In this document: positions 7,446 through 15,583 of the stretch, one piece after another
Layout of the letters: the number at the start of each line of letters is the position of its first letter
Position numbering within the stretch: position 1 is the first letter of the stretch
Assembly: GCF_900090315.1 (NCBI RefSeq)
Contig: NZ_FMHZ01000002.1
Span: 2,520,501 to 2,584,500 of the forward strand
Direction: 5' to 3'
Length of the DNA stretch: 64,000 nt
Origin: Micromonospora citrea
Lineage (GTDB): Bacteria > Actinomycetota > Actinomycetes > Mycobacteriales > Micromonosporaceae
Notes under the pieces: generated by a model
What the model saw: only the letters and a program-made list of their open reading frames with translations
Database searches by the model: none
Told to the model about the DNA's origin: nothing
Translations under genes and position numbers: made by a program

Positions 7446-8780
7446 TCAGGCCGCCCGGCCGGCGCCGACGGGCTGGGACGCCTCGGCGAACTCCTCGCGC
7501 GGGTCGTGCAGCTGCCCCAGGGCGACCACCTCGCGCTTGAGGAAGAACGCCAGCGTCCAGTCGACCACGACCCGGACCTTCCGGTTGAACGACGGGATCC
7601 GGCTCATGTGGTACGTCCGGTGCATGAACCAGGCCGGCCAGCCGGTCATCTTGATGCCGTACACCTGGGCGACGCCCTTGTGCAGGCCGAGGCTGGCGAC
7701 GCTGCCGGCGTGCTTGTGCTTGTACTCCACCGGCTCCCGGCCGCGGACGACGTTGGCGATGTTGTCGGCCATCCGGGCGGCCTGGCGCACCGCGTGCTGC
7801 GCGCTCGGCGAGCAGTAGTTGCCGGGCTCCTTGGTCAGGTCCGGCACCGCCGCGCAGTCGCCGGCGCTCCAGGCGCCCTCGACGACCCGGTCGCCGTCGA
7901 CGACCTGGAGGGTCGGCAGGCAGGTGATCCGGCGCCGCTCGTCGCGGGGGAAGTCGGTCGCGTCCAGCATCGGCGACGGCTTGACGCCGGCCGTCCAGAC
8001 GATGGTGTCGGAGCGGAAGCTGTCGCCGTCGGAGAGCTTCACCACCCCGTCGACGCAGGACTCGAGCCGGGTGTCCAGCCGGATGTCCATGTTCCGCTTG
8101 AGCAGCTGCTGGACCGTGTAGGCGCCCATGTCCCGGTCGACCTCGGGCAGCACCCGCTGGGTGGCCTCGACCAGCACCCAGCGCATGTCCTCCGGCTTCA
8201 GCTCCGGGTAGTACTTCAGGGCGTCCCGGGCCATGTCCTCCATCTCGGCGAGCGCCTCGATGCCGGCGTACCCGCCGCCGACGAAGGTGAAGGTCAGGGC
8301 GCTGCGGCGCACCTCCGGGTCCGGCGTGGCCGCCGCCACGTCGAGCCGGTCCAGCACGTGGTTGCGCAGGTAGATGGCCTCACCGATGGTCTTGAAGCCG
8401 ATGCCGTGCTCGTGCAGGCCGGGGATCGGCAGCGTCCGGGACACCGAGCCGGGGGCGACGACGACGTGGTCGTACGGGATCTCCCGGGTCGGGCCGCTGA
8501 TCGGCTGCACGACGGCGGTCTTGCGGTCGTGGTCGATCCGCTGCACCGCGCCGGCCACCACCTTGCACCGCCGCAACTCGCGTCGCAGCGGCACCACGGA
8601 GTGCCGGGGCGAGATGTTGCCGGCCGCGGCCTCGGGCAGGAACGGCTGGTAGGTCATGTGGGGCTGAGGGTCCACCACGATGACCTCAGCCTCACGGGAG
8701 CTGAGCTTCTTCGACAGGCGCAGGGCCGCGTAGAGACCGACGTGCCCGGCACCCACCACAAGGATCCGCTTCGGATTCAC
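7446..8780 (-). CDS. ndh: Type II NADH dehydrogenase (NDH-2)
   Basis: This 444-residue FAD/NAD(P)-binding protein has GAGHVGLYAAL at the N-terminus for FAD and a second nucleotide fold at FVGGGYAGIEALAEMEDM for NADH. VWTAGVKPSP and a late SAGDCAAVPD contact FAD, as in the NDH-2/Ndh family. NDH-2 oxidises NADH and passes electrons to menaquinone at the inner face of the membrane without pumping protons. The amphipathic C-terminal region (residues 370-420) fits monotopic membrane binding. Length is typical. It starts at GTG and is transcribed alone. The upstream 17-bp palindrome at 8871 may be regulatory. Confidence 0.9.
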   Translation of the reverse strand: MNPKRILVVGAGHVGLYAALRLSKKLSSREAEVIVVDPQPHMTYQPFLPEAAAGNISPRHSVVPLRRELRRCKVVAGAVQRIDHDRKTAVVQPISGPTREIPYDHVVVAPGSVSRTLPIPGLHEHGIGFKTIGEAIYLRNHVLDRLDVAAATPDPEVRRSALTFTFVGGGYAGIEALAEMEDMARDALKYYPELKPEDMRWVLVEATQRVLPEVDRDMGAYTVQQLLKRNMDIRLDTRLESCVDGVVKLSDGDSFRSDTIVWTAGVKPSPMLDATDFPRDERRRITCLPTLQVVDGDRVVEGAWSAGDCAAVPDLTKEPGNYCSPSAQHAVRQAARMADNIANVVRGREPVEYKHKHAGSVASLGLHKGVAQVYGIKMTGWPAWFMHRTYHMSRIPSFNRKVRVVVDWTLAFFLKREVVALGQLHDPREEFAEASQPVGAGRAA

Positions 8781-8870
8781 GTCATCTATCTTTCCCCGCG
8801 CAGCCAGGCTAATCCCGATCGCGCCCCTCTTCTGTGACGGAGCACAACCCCTGTGACCTGCGCAACTGCT

Positions 8871-8887
8871 GTTACCGGCCGGTTAAC
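8871..8887. promoter_or_regulatory. 17-bp palindromic site upstream of ndh
   Basis: GTTACCGGCCGGTTAAC differs by one base from the site at 2389-2405. It overlaps the stop codon of the 8883 gene and lies 91 bases upstream of the ndh GTG. Sharing between two metabolic genes suggests one regulator, but that is untested. Confidence 0.4.
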
Positions 8888-9443
8888 GACGGCGCAGCAG
8901 CCACCCCAGCAACGCCGTCACCGCGACCGCCACCAGCAGCCCGGCCACCGTCGCGACCTGGGAACCGGCGTCTCCGCCGGACCCGCCGGCCTCCAGCAGG
9001 AGCACGCCCAGCACGAAGGTGCCGAGCAGCACCGCGCCCGCCCGCGCCAGCCAGCGCGCGATCACGTCCGGGTCGACCACCGCGTCGTACGGCAGCACGG
9101 CGGCCAGGGCGCAGAGGGTGTGCGTGAGATAGAGCATGGCCGCCACGGCGAGCAACCGCCACAGCGCGATCGGCCGGCCGTACCCGTCGGTGGCGACCAG
9201 CCAACCGCCGACGGTGACCAGCGCGGCGAAGGTCGGCCAGACCCGGCGCGGCCCGACCGCCGGCAGCAGCGCCACCACGACCAGCGCGAGCAGCAGCCGA
9301 CCGAAGAGCGCCTCCGACGGGTACGCCAGCGCCAGCCCCACCAGCGTGGTCAGGAAGATGCCGGCGCGGACCAGCAGCGGCGTCAGGCTGACCCGGGCCA
9401 TGGCGTACCGCGCCGCCCGGACCCGCTCGATGACCGGGTTCAT
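8883..9443 (-). CDS. Hypothetical membrane protein, last gene of MoxR/DUF58 operon
   Basis: The 186-residue product starts at an ATG preceded by GGGAGG eight bases upstream; a longer open frame exists but lacks such a site. It shows about five hydrophobic segments (for example LLVRAGIFLTTLVGLALAYP, VATVAGLLVAVAVTALLGWLL) and ends in RRR. It is the last gene of the five-gene set that runs from 13298 downward, 49 bases after the DUF58 gene. I recognise no named family. Membership of the MoxR operon suggests a role with the DUF58/DUF4129 complex in the membrane. Confidence 0.75.
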   Translation of the reverse strand: MNPVIERVRAARYAMARVSLTPLLVRAGIFLTTLVGLALAYPSEALFGRLLLALVVVALLPAVGPRRVWPTFAALVTVGGWLVATDGYGRPIALWRLLAVAAMLYLTHTLCALAAVLPYDAVVDPDVIARWLARAGAVLLGTFVLGVLLLEAGGSGGDAGSQVATVAGLLVAVAVTALLGWLLRRR

Positions 9444-9492
9444 CGGTCGCGCCTCCCGTCCGCGAAGCCGCGCCGCGCGGCGTGCCGGGCGC

Positions 9493-10896
9493 TCACCGCA
9501 CACCCACCCTCGGGGCGGTGGCCAGGCGCGCCACGTCGCGCAGCACCTGGTCGAGGCTGCCCGCCCCGGCCCAGCCCACCACCGGCACGCCGTGCTCCCG
9601 CAACTGCCCGATCATCGTGGCCCGGTCCAGCCGCCACAGCCGGTACGCCACCTCGGACCAGCCCCCGTCCCTGGGCGGCGCGAGATCCGCCGGCAGGGTG
9701 TCCACCGCGACCACGAACCGCCCGGAGCGGGCCAGCCGGGCCAGCATCTGCGCCGACCGCTCGTCCAGCAGCGGGGTGAGGACCACCACCAGCGCGTCCG
9801 CGGAGAGCAACTGCGGACCGAAGACCTGGTCGTACGGCTCGTGCGGGGAGGACTCGACGCGCACGTCGAGCAGCCACTCCAGCACGGTCAGGTACTGCCG
9901 GCGGCCGGTGGCCGGGCGCAGTCGGCGGGCCGTCGGGCCGTACTCCAGCATCGACACCCGGTCGCCCCGGTGCAGGTAGTGCTCGGCGATCGCGGCGGCG
10001 GCCCGGACCGTGGTGTCCAGCACGGAGGCGGCGCCCGAGACGCCGCCCGAGCGACCCGCCTCGGCGAGCACGTCGAGCAGCACCACGACCTCGGCGTCGC
10101 GGTCGGAGAGAGTGGCCGCGACGTGCAACTGCCGGGCGCGCAGCGAGACCCGCCAGTCGATCCGGCGCAGCCGGTCGCCCGGGGCGAAGACCCGCACGCC
10201 GGCCAGTTCCCCGCCCTCGCCGGGCCGGCGCGAGTGGTGCGCGCCGACGAGGCCGGCGGCGCGCGGCATCGCCTCGACGGCGTCGAACGGTTCGGTCTTC
10301 GGGTAGACTCGGACGCGGGACGGTTCGGTGATCACGGCGCGGGAGACCAGCAGGCCGTGCGCGGCGGCGACCCGGGCGCCGGCCGGGCCGATCGGGTGCC
10401 GGCCCCAGCGCAACGCTGTGCCGGTCAGCTCCAGGTCGACGGCGGCGTCGGTCGGGACGGCGGTCACGAACGGCCGGTCGGCGACGGACGGGACGACGGC
10501 CGAGGGGGTGCCGGCCGCCGCGGCACCGGCGATCGTCGCCCGCTCCACCCGGAGCCAGGGCGAGACCCGGCTGCGGACCACCGTCACGTCGTAGTCGAGC
10601 AGGTCGGGGTTGCCGACGCTGACCGTGCCGGTCAGCTCGCCGCCCTCGACCAGGTGGCCCTCGTCCGTCGCGATCCAGACCTGTGGCAGGGCGGTCGGCC
10701 GGCGGCGCAGCGCGTACGCGGTGCCGAGCGCGAACGGGGCGGCCAGCACGATCAGGTCGACCCGGCCGAGCAGCACCCCCGCGATCAGCAGCACGCCGGT
10801 GAGCAGCACCGCCCGGCCGAGCGCCCAGGTGGGCGCCCAGCCGGTCGCGGGCAGGGGCCGCGACCCGTCCCGGGGCGGCACGGCGGGCGCGACCAT
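9493..10896 (-). CDS. DUF58 domain-containing protein
   Basis: This 467-residue protein has two hydrophobic segments at about residues 25-65. A beta-rich region follows, and then the DUF58 signature GEFFSPGDRxRxIDWR-type motif, here FAPGDRLRRIDWRVSLRARQL. The C-terminal half is a von Willebrand A-like fold (EVVVLLDVLAEAG). Its ATG shares one base with the stop of the MoxR ATPase gene (TGATG), showing translational coupling. DUF58 proteins are the usual partners of MoxR ATPases in membrane or envelope protein maturation complexes. The specific client is unknown. Confidence 0.88.
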   Translation of the reverse strand: MVAPAVPPRDGSRPLPATGWAPTWALGRAVLLTGVLLIAGVLLGRVDLIVLAAPFALGTAYALRRRPTALPQVWIATDEGHLVEGGELTGTVSVGNPDLLDYDVTVVRSRVSPWLRVERATIAGAAAAGTPSAVVPSVADRPFVTAVPTDAAVDLELTGTALRWGRHPIGPAGARVAAAHGLLVSRAVITEPSRVRVYPKTEPFDAVEAMPRAAGLVGAHHSRRPGEGGELAGVRVFAPGDRLRRIDWRVSLRARQLHVAATLSDRDAEVVVLLDVLAEAGRSGGVSGAASVLDTTVRAAAAIAEHYLHRGDRVSMLEYGPTARRLRPATGRRQYLTVLEWLLDVRVESSPHEPYDQVFGPQLLSADALVVVLTPLLDERSAQMLARLARSGRFVVAVDTLPADLAPPRDGGWSEVAYRLWRLDRATMIGQLREHGVPVVGWAGAGSLDQVLRDVARLATAPRVGVR

Positions 10897-11903
10897 CAGT
10901 GCCCGGGCCGGCCGGCGGCGTAGCTGGGCAGCGCCCCGCTGGCCGGCGCCGGCGTCCCCTCCAGCACCTCGCCGACCACGAAGGACGGGTCGACCCGGCG
11001 CAGCCACATCTCCGGACGCAGCGTGATGCGGTGCGCCAGCGCGGGCACCGCGACCTCCTTGACGTCCTCCGGCACCACGTAGTCGCGGCCGGCCATGACG
11101 GCCCGCACCCGGGCCAGCAGCAGCAGCGCCAGCGAGCCGCGCGGCGAGGCGCCGACCAGCACCGAGGGGTGCTCGCGGGTGGCGGCGGTCAGCGCGACGA
11201 TGTAGCGGCCGATGGAGTCCTCGACCACCACGTCCTCCAGCGCGGCCTGCATGGCGCGCAGGGTGGCCGCGTCCACCACGGGCTTGATGTCCGCCTCCTC
11301 GCGGCGGCGGGCCATCCGTCGGCGCAGCACCTCCCACTCCTCCTCGTGCTCCGGGTAGCCGAAGGAGACCCGGAGCAGGAACCGGTCGAGCTGCGCCTCG
11401 GGCAGCGGGTAGGTGCCCTCGTACTCGATGGGGTTGGCGGTGGCCAGCACGTGGAACGGCTCGTCCAGCTTGTACGTCACGCCCTCCACCGAGACCTGCT
11501 TCTCCTGCATCGCCTCCAGCAGGGCCGACTGGGTCTTCGGCGGGGTCCGGTTGATCTCGTCGGCGAGGAGCAGGTTGGTGAAGACCGGCCCGGCCCGGAA
11601 CGCGAACTCGCCGCTGCGCTGGTCGTACAGGAACGAGCCGGTCACGTCGGCGGGCAGCAGGTCGGGGGTGAACTGGAGCCGGCGGAAGTCCAGCCCGAGC
11701 GCCTGCGCGAAGGAGCGCGCGGTCAGCGTCTTGCCCAGGCCCGGCAGGTCCTCCAGCAGCACGTGCCCGCCGGCCAGGATCCCGGCGAGGACCAGTTCCA
11801 GCGCGTCCCGCTTGCCGACCACGACCTGACCGACCGCCTCCAGCACCGACCGGGCGAGGTGGCCGACCTCTGCGGCGGGCATGCTGCGGTCCACGTCGTT
11901 CAT
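10896..11903 (-). CDS. MoxR family AAA+ ATPase
   Basis: The 335-residue protein starts at the ATG coupled to the preceding stop (TGATG), with GGAG upstream. It has a Walker A-like loop LEDLPGLGKT, Walker B LLADEINRTPPKTQSALLEAM, the sensor ATANPIEYEGTYPLPEAQLDRF and the lid region GASPRGSLALLLLARV, all typical of the MoxR subfamily. MoxR ATPases act as chaperones with a VWA/DUF58 partner, which follows immediately. Length is normal. The gene sits third in a five-gene operon. Confidence 0.93.
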   Translation of the reverse strand: MNDVDRSMPAAEVGHLARSVLEAVGQVVVGKRDALELVLAGILAGGHVLLEDLPGLGKTLTARSFAQALGLDFRRLQFTPDLLPADVTGSFLYDQRSGEFAFRAGPVFTNLLLADEINRTPPKTQSALLEAMQEKQVSVEGVTYKLDEPFHVLATANPIEYEGTYPLPEAQLDRFLLRVSFGYPEHEEEWEVLRRRMARRREEADIKPVVDAATLRAMQAALEDVVVEDSIGRYIVALTAATREHPSVLVGASPRGSLALLLLARVRAVMAGRDYVVPEDVKEVAVPALAHRITLRPEMWLRRVDPSFVVGEVLEGTPAPASGALPSYAAGRPGH

Positions 11904-12487
11904 CACAGTTTCTCCAGTTCGGCGACGATCGCCGCGAGGTCGCGCGGCGACGGGGTGCGGCGAGGCGGGGTCTCCAGGAATGTCCACAGCCGGTCACCCA
12001 GCAGGGCCCGGGCCCGCGCCGGATCCGACTCGCGGGTCACGCCGTGCCGCTGGCGCAGCCGCTCGTCGGCCAACTCGCCGAGCCGGGGCAGGATCACCCT
12101 GGTGAAGCGTTCGGGCCGGGTGGTCGACCAGTCCAGCGGTGTCTCCCAGCCGTTGATCGCGGTGCGCAGCGCGTCCCGGGCGCCCCAGTTCCAGGTGCCG
12201 TCGTCGTCGCGCGGGACGGTGGGCCGGGACCTTGCCGGGGGCGGCGAGGAGGTCAGCGCGGCGACGATCCGGCGCACCGCGAACAGCGCGACCACCCCGG
12301 CGACCAGGATCAGCAGCGGGACCCGCAGGCCGACCGCCCGCAGCCCGGCGACCAGCACCACCACCACCGCCGCCATGCCGGCCAGGGCACGCAGCACCTG
12401 CCCGAGCCGGCCGCGCCGCTGCGGCTCCTCGCGCCGGGGCCGCTCCTCCTCGAAGCTGAGCAGGTCGTCGATGCTGGTGCTGCTCAC
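11903..12487 (-). CDS. Hypothetical membrane protein in MoxR operon
   Basis: The 194-residue product from a GTG start (VSSTSIDDLLSFEEE) has a charged N-terminus. Two adjacent hydrophobic segments follow at about residues 33-80. The soluble C-terminal domain contains GTWNWGARDALRTAINGW and PERFTRVILPRLGELADERL. I do not recognise a named family. Equivalents occupy this place between the DUF4129 protein and MoxR in other actinomycetes, from general knowledge. Its stop overlaps the MoxR start. It probably scaffolds or anchors the complex. Confidence 0.75.
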   Translation of the reverse strand: MSSTSIDDLLSFEEERPRREEPQRRGRLGQVLRALAGMAAVVVVLVAGLRAVGLRVPLLILVAGVVALFAVRRIVAALTSSPPPARSRPTVPRDDDGTWNWGARDALRTAINGWETPLDWSTTRPERFTRVILPRLGELADERLRQRHGVTRESDPARARALLGDRLWTFLETPPRRTPSPRDLAAIVAELEKL

Positions 12488-12554
12488 CGCGTCACCCCGC
12501 CACGCCGCGGTGCGGCCTCGGCGACAGGGGGGCGGGTGCCGGCCGCGCTTCCGC

Positions 12555-13298
12555 TCACGCCGACACCTCCGGCCCGTCGGCGACCACGGCGGAGAGCTCG
12601 CCGCGCAGCCGGCGCAGCGCCGCGCGGGCCTGGTCACGGGTGTGCTCGTCGACGGGCCGGGTGGCGTACCGGGCCTCGCGGTAGACGTGCGCGAACTCGG
12701 CCAGCACGTCGGCGCTGGCGATCGCCGGGATCCCCGCCGACGGGTCGCCCCGCAGCAGGCGGGTGACCAGGTCGGTGGGGGTGTCGCCGGCCAGCCGTGG
12801 CACGCCGGCCCCGGCGGCGGCCTCCTCCAGGCGCACCCAGCAGGCGATCACGGCGGTACGCGGGTCGGTGTCCCGGTCGTCCAACTCCTCCAGGCCGGCG
12901 TCGAGGGCGGCGGCCACCTCGCGGGCCGTGCCCTCGGGCGTGGCACGGGGCCGCCGGTGCGGCAGCGCCCGGGTGGCGCGGCGCAGCGCGCCCCGGAGCA
13001 GCGTCCACGCGAGGTAGCCGAACACGGCGAGCAGAGCCAGCCCCAGCAGCACGATCGCGACGGTGCCGAGCCACTCCGGGATGCTCGCCCGGGTGGCTTC
13101 GCCGGCCTCGCGCGGCTCCACGGGAATCCGGGAGGTCGGCTCGGCGGTGGGATAATCCGTGACGAAGGGGATGTCCTCGGCGGCGGGCGGGATCCGGCTG
13201 GCGCCGATCGACGAGTGTGCGGAGGCCAGCGCGGCGACGGCGAGCAGGACGCCCACCGCGGCGACGGGCCACCACCTGCGCAGCACGTTCAGGTCCAT
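12555..13298 (-). CDS. DUF4129 domain-containing membrane protein
   Basis: The 247-residue protein has one N-terminal hydrophobic segment (residues 9-27), a short Pro-rich outer region and a second membrane helix near residues 75-103. The C-terminal cytoplasmic domain has the DUF4129 pattern (AVIACWVRLEEAAAGAGVPR, then FAHVYREARYATRPV). It leads the MoxR/DUF58 operon and has GGAGG nine bases before its ATG. In many bacteria DUF4129 is fused to transglutaminase domains in such operons. Here no transglutaminase is present in the cluster. The operon's function is unproven. Confidence 0.85.
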   Translation of the reverse strand: MDLNVLRRWWPVAAVGVLLAVAALASAHSSIGASRIPPAAEDIPFVTDYPTAEPTSRIPVEPREAGEATRASIPEWLGTVAIVLLGLALLAVFGYLAWTLLRGALRRATRALPHRRPRATPEGTAREVAAALDAGLEELDDRDTDPRTAVIACWVRLEEAAAGAGVPRLAGDTPTDLVTRLLRGDPSAGIPAIASADVLAEFAHVYREARYATRPVDEHTRDQARAALRRLRGELSAVVADGPEVSA

Positions 13299-13378
13299 CC
13301 GGGGTTACCTCCGGGCCGCCAGGGGGTGCGCCGCGGGCCGAAGCGTTCCGTCCGTCATCGCCACCGCCCCCGCGCGCC

Positions 13379-14119
13379 TCAGTCCACCCCGGCCAGCTGC
13401 TTCGCCCGGGCGAACACGTCGTCCAGCATCCCTGGTGTGAGCCGCCCCGTGAAGGTGTTCTGCTGGCTGACGTGGTAGCAGCCCACCAACTCCGGCGCGG
13501 CCGTGCCGGACCAGTGTGCCCCATGACCGAACGCCGGTCGCGGGCTGGGCGGGCGCTGGCCGTACACCGCACGCAGCACCGGCCACCACGCCGCCCAGGC
13601 GAACGCGCCCAGCGCGACCACGACGCGCAGGGTGGGCCGGATCAGCGCGACCTCGCGGTGCAGCCACGGCGCGCACGTGTCCCGCTCGTCGGGGGTGGGC
13701 TTGTTGTCCGGCGGCGCGCAGCGCACCGCGGAGAAGACGCGCAGGTCCCGCAGGGACAGTCCGTCGTCGGCGGCGACGCTGGTCGGCTGGTTGGCCAGCC
13801 CGGCGCGGTGCAGCGCGGCGAAGAGCACGTCCCCGGAGCGGTCGCCGGTGAAGATCCGCCCGGTGCGGTTCCCGCCGTGCGCGGCGGGCGCCAGGCCGAG
13901 GATGGCGATGCGCGCGTCGGGGGCGCCGAAGCCGGGCACCGGCCGGCCCCAGTACTCCTGGTCGCGGAAGGCCGCCCGGCGCGTGCGGGCCACCTCCTCG
14001 CGCCACCGCACCAGGCGCGGGCAGGCGAAACAGTCGGAGACGGCCGCGTCGAGGCCGGCCAGGTCCGTCGCCCGCGCGGCGCGGGCGACCACCTCGTCGG
14101 GCGTACGCGGCTCAGCCAA
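13379..14119 (-). CDS. Type 5 uracil-DNA glycosylase (UdgB-like)
   Basis: The family 5 UDG motifs are clear. [20 protein letters not shown] is the catalytic/uracil loop with Ala in place of the usual acid, and [13 protein letters not shown] is the DNA-intercalation motif. [13 protein letters not shown] supplies part of the Fe-S cluster cysteine set, completed by CAPPDNKP and a CAPW cysteine. The enzyme removes uracil and other deaminated bases from DNA. The start is uncertain: I use a TTG at 14119 that overlaps the upstream hydrolase by 8 bases, because the sequence before it is not conserved-looking. A GTG nearby is possible. The product is about 246 residues. Confidence 0.88.
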   Translation of the reverse strand: MAEPRTPDEVVARAARATDLAGLDAAVSDCFACPRLVRWREEVARTRRAAFRDQEYWGRPVPGFGAPDARIAILGLAPAAHGGNRTGRIFTGDRSGDVLFAALHRAGLANQPTSVAADDGLSLRDLRVFSAVRCAPPDNKPTPDERDTCAPWLHREVALIRPTLRVVVALGAFAWAAWWPVLRAVYGQRPPSPRPAFGHGAHWSGTAAPELVGCYHVSQQNTFTGRLTPGMLDDVFARAKQLAGVD

Positions 14120-14798
14120 GCTTGGCCCGGAAGAGTTCCAGGGTGCGCGCCCAGGCGGTGGCGGCGGCGCGCTGGTCGAAGTTCTCCGGCCGGTCCTCGT
14201 TGAAGAAGGCGTGCGCGGTGCCGGCGTAGTCGTAGGTCTGGCAGCTGCCGCCGGCGGTCTCGATGGCGCTGCGGACGGTCTGCACACCGTCGGCGGCGGA
14301 GGTGCCGTCCGCTTCCGAGCAGTGGATGAGGGCGGCCTTGCCCGCGTAGTCGGACCACTCGGGGCGCATCCCGTCCCAGGGCAGCCGGGGGTAGAAGGCG
14401 GCGGTGGCGACGATCCGCTCCGAGCGGCCGGCCGCCCAGAGGGCCAGGCTCGCGCCCGCGCAGAAGCCCGCGCAGCCCACCTTGCCGGTGACCTCGGGCC
14501 GCCCGGCGAGGAACTCCGCCGCGGCGGCGATGTCGGCGGCGGCCTCGTCCATCTGCGGGCCGTTCAGCATCTGGCGGGGCTCGTCGGGCCTGCTGGCCGG
14601 GCCGCCGTGCCGGAAGTCCGGGGCGAGGGCGACGAACCCGGCCTCGGCGAACCGGTCGACGACCGAGGTGATGTGGGGTACGAGGCCCCACCAGTCCTGG
14701 ATGACGATGACCGCAGGGCTGGCCGCACCGCCGGACGGTATCGCGAGATACCCCTCGCGCGCACCACCGCTGCTGGTGAAGCTCACCATTTCGCCCAT
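14112..14798 (-). CDS. Dienelactone hydrolase family protein
   Basis: This 228-residue alpha/beta hydrolase begins at an ATG with AGGAGG eight bases before it. The nucleophile is the cysteine of GFCAGAS (C113), with an Asp in SEADGTS (D164) and a His in GTAHAFFN (H196). This is the Cys-Asp-His triad of dienelactone hydrolases. The early IQDWWGL motif is also typical. Such enzymes open lactone rings or act as general esterases. No aromatic-degradation genes lie nearby, so the substrate is open. The downstream UDG gene overlaps its 3' end. Confidence 0.9.
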   Translation of the reverse strand: MGEMVSFTSSGGAREGYLAIPSGGAASPAVIVIQDWWGLVPHITSVVDRFAEAGFVALAPDFRHGGPASRPDEPRQMLNGPQMDEAAADIAAAAEFLAGRPEVTGKVGCAGFCAGASLALWAAGRSERIVATAAFYPRLPWDGMRPEWSDYAGKAALIHCSEADGTSAADGVQTVRSAIETAGGSCQTYDYAGTAHAFFNEDRPENFDQRAAATAWARTLELFRAKLG

Positions 14799-14940
14799 CG
14801 GCCCGTCCTCCTAGCGGTCAGTCATCGTTGGCTGGTCGCCCAGTGGTCCTACGTGCCGGTAGCCTGCCACGCCGCGACCCCGCCGGGAAGACGCCGGAAC
14901 AGTGGCATTCACCTCCTGTTCCCCGGCCGGTACCCGGACA

Positions 14941-14981
14941 CGACGACGGCGGCGCGGAGGTCGTCCGCGCCGCCGTCGTCG
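14941..14981 (-). terminator. Long hairpin terminator
   Basis: A perfect 18-bp stem (left arm 14941-14958, right arm 14964-14981) with a 5-base loop begins 14 bases after the stop of the minus-strand gene at 14995. Confidence 0.85.
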
Positions 14982-14994
14982 AGGCGGTGGAGGG

Positions 14995-15477
14995 TCAGGC
15001 CTTCTTCGTCAGGCAGAGCAGGTAGCCCTTCTTGCCCGGCTCGATGCTGTAGAAGACGTAACCGTCCTGGTCCTCCTTGATGTACTGCTCACACGCCTCA
15101 CCGGAGCGGGCCTGCGCCTCGGTCTGGCCGTCGACCCGGCCGACCACGTTGTACACGGCGTCGGTGGAGGTGCACTTGACGACCTTGGCGCCGTCGACCT
15201 TCTCCTGCTCGGTGCCGGTCACCTCGGGCAGCTCGGCGATGCAGTCGCCGACCTTGGCGTCGGCGGTCTCGTCCTTGTTGAGGAAGTTGCCGATCGCCGA
15301 GCCGACGCCGAACTTGAGCCCCGCGATGACCAGGAACGCGACGACCGCGCCCACGATGCCGAGCGCCTTCTTGGAGCCGGACTTCTTCGTCGGCTCCGCC
15401 GGGGGCGGCGCGGGGACGGCCGACGGGGGCTGCGCGGCGGCGTCCGGCGCGGGGGGCGGTGCGACCTGCTCTGACAC
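14995..15477 (-). CDS. LppU-like/SCO3897-type membrane-anchored protein
   Basis: The product is 160 residues. An N-terminal 33-residue Pro/Ala-rich cytoplasmic tail precedes a Lys cluster (KKSGSKK) and a single membrane helix ([20 protein letters not shown]). The extracellular domain contains VGDCIAELPEV, VVKCTSTDAVYNVVGRV, GEACEQYI and YLLCLTKK, so four cysteines are placed for two disulfides. This pattern matches small LppU/SCO3897-type proteins of actinomycetes, whose function is not established. The gene is monocistronic, with a strong hairpin after its stop. Confidence 0.75.
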   Translation of the reverse strand: MSEQVAPPPAPDAAAQPPSAVPAPPPAEPTKKSGSKKALGIVGAVVAFLVIAGLKFGVGSAIGNFLNKDETADAKVGDCIAELPEVTGTEQEKVDGAKVVKCTSTDAVYNVVGRVDGQTEAQARSGEACEQYIKEDQDGYVFYSIEPGKKGYLLCLTKKA

Positions 15478-15583
15478 GGGTTTTCCTTCCGAGGGGTGAA
15501 TGAGCAGACGACACCGTAGCGATCAGGGACGACAGTCGTTGTCCCGTCGACCTCATCCGTTCAGCTATTTCCCAGCTTCCGGG

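Noticed and set aside
5754..8837. A 1027-codon plus-strand open frame over the membrane-protein gene and ndh
   Set aside because: It has Arg/Gly/Pro-rich sequence with no motif, and crosses the terminator at 7401-7434. The two real genes explain the region.
8835..8860. TGTG-N6-CACA near the ndh promoter, like a Rex site
   Set aside because: The spacing is two bases short of the Rex consensus and the inner bases do not match.
9493..11997. One continuous minus-strand frame joining the MoxR region and DUF58, read as a fusion
   Set aside because: The MoxR ATPase is encoded in another frame with full Walker motifs, and the DUF58 gene has its own coupled start at 10896.
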